From the NCBI GenBank assembly GCA_015680685.1, contig MNCI01020719.1, positions 1-42,387 on the forward strand: DNA of 42,387 nucleotides, given 5' to 3'. The translations under genes and the position numbers were made by a program. The DNA is from Gnetum montanum. Taxonomy: Eukaryota > Streptophyta > Gnetopsida > Gnetales > Gnetaceae. The notes beneath the pieces are model-generated. The model ran no database searches and had not been told where the DNA came from. It saw only the letters and a list, made by a program, of their open reading frames with translations. Shown here one piece after another: positions 42,201-42,387 of the stretch; the stretch's first letter is position 1; each line of letters starts with the position of its first letter.

Positions 42201-42387
42201 TGTCTACTACTTCTTGTCTGGTTGCTACATACATACATCTTTGTTTCAAGTTTCAAGGGCACACCTGTTACATGGAGGCATTTCCTCCATGTCATCACCC
42301 AATGAATCACTGTATGTGATGCATGGAACTTTCCTCTTCTCGATCTTTCCATAAATATTTATCTTAGAGATTTCCAAGGAAAGATCG
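42200..42387 (-). pseudogene. protease C-terminal region of A-right (runs off window)
   Basis: Matches 440-625 of A-left and 35760-35945 of B (tgtatgtgatgcatggaact, then tttccaaggaaagatc). On the minus strand it encodes the end of the retropepsin domain and the spacer after it. Continues outside the window. Confidence 0.65.

Larger units (their letters stand above)
38933..42387 (-). mobile_element. A-right: A-type element nested in LTR of B, RT/integrase deleted
   Basis: Read right to left from the window edge: protease start (42200-42387), protease-RT spacer (about 42040-42200), then directly the post-integrase 3' region (40011-42025), PPT complement (39997-40010), and 3' LTR (38933-39996). 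RT, RNase H and integrase, 2.8 kb in B, are missing at a junction near 42030. It begins exactly at TGATGAG within the B LTR, so it inserted after B. The other half (Gag, PBS, 5' LTR, target duplication) lies beyond the window. Confidence 0.8.

Overview
The window reads as nuclear DNA of a seed plant, most likely a gymnosperm or another plant with a large, repeat-rich genome (inference). It is AT-rich and dominated by decayed LTR retrotransposons. The only ordinary gene I can support is on the + strand and is cut into seven small exons, with introns of 3.5 kb and 8.5 kb that carry transposons. I see no bacterial-type operons, rRNA or tRNA genes, or CRISPR arrays.

Layout. (1) 1-4316: an internally deleted Athila/Tat-like Ty3/gypsy element on the minus strand ('A-left'). 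It has a partial 3' LTR, protease and gag remains, a primer-binding site matching tRNA-Asp, and a truncated 5' LTR. (2) About 4600-11040: a heavily mutated chromovirus-type Ty3/gypsy element on the + strand (gag, protease, RT, RNase H, integrase). A separate 1.3-kb repeat is inserted in its protease. (3) 11353-24813: the host gene, a 273-aa coiled-coil protein that resembles RAB6-interacting golgin (GORAB-like). Intron 2 has two SINE-like repeats. Intron 4 has a complete Ty1/copia insertion (16611-21165, GAATA target duplication) followed by an L1-type LINE relic. (4) 25725-38932: a large Athila/Tat-like element on the minus strand ('B') with gag, a protease lacking its active site, RT, RNase H and integrase. 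Downstream of integrase are a tandemly duplicated 1.07-kb unit and an extra coiled-coil ORF before the 3' LTR. (5) 38933-42387: a second A-type element ('A-right'), also on the minus strand, inserted into the 5' LTR of B and running off the window. It too lacks RT and integrase.

How the parts relate. A-left, A-right and B are related: same PBS type, the same TGATGAG...CTCATCA LTR ends, and similar gag, protease and 3' regions. Both A copies lack RT-RNase H-integrase through different deletions, while B keeps these but has lost the protease active site. In both LTR families a short palindrome cluster (GATATC in A, GTCGAC in B) lies just upstream of a CTATAAATA TATA box. B repeats the GTCGAC-TATA module inside the element, upstream of the extra ORF. 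The extra ORF begins directly after a well-formed splice acceptor, an arrangement like retroviral env. These are the most interesting signals here. All element coding regions contain stops or frameshifts and none is functional as it stands.
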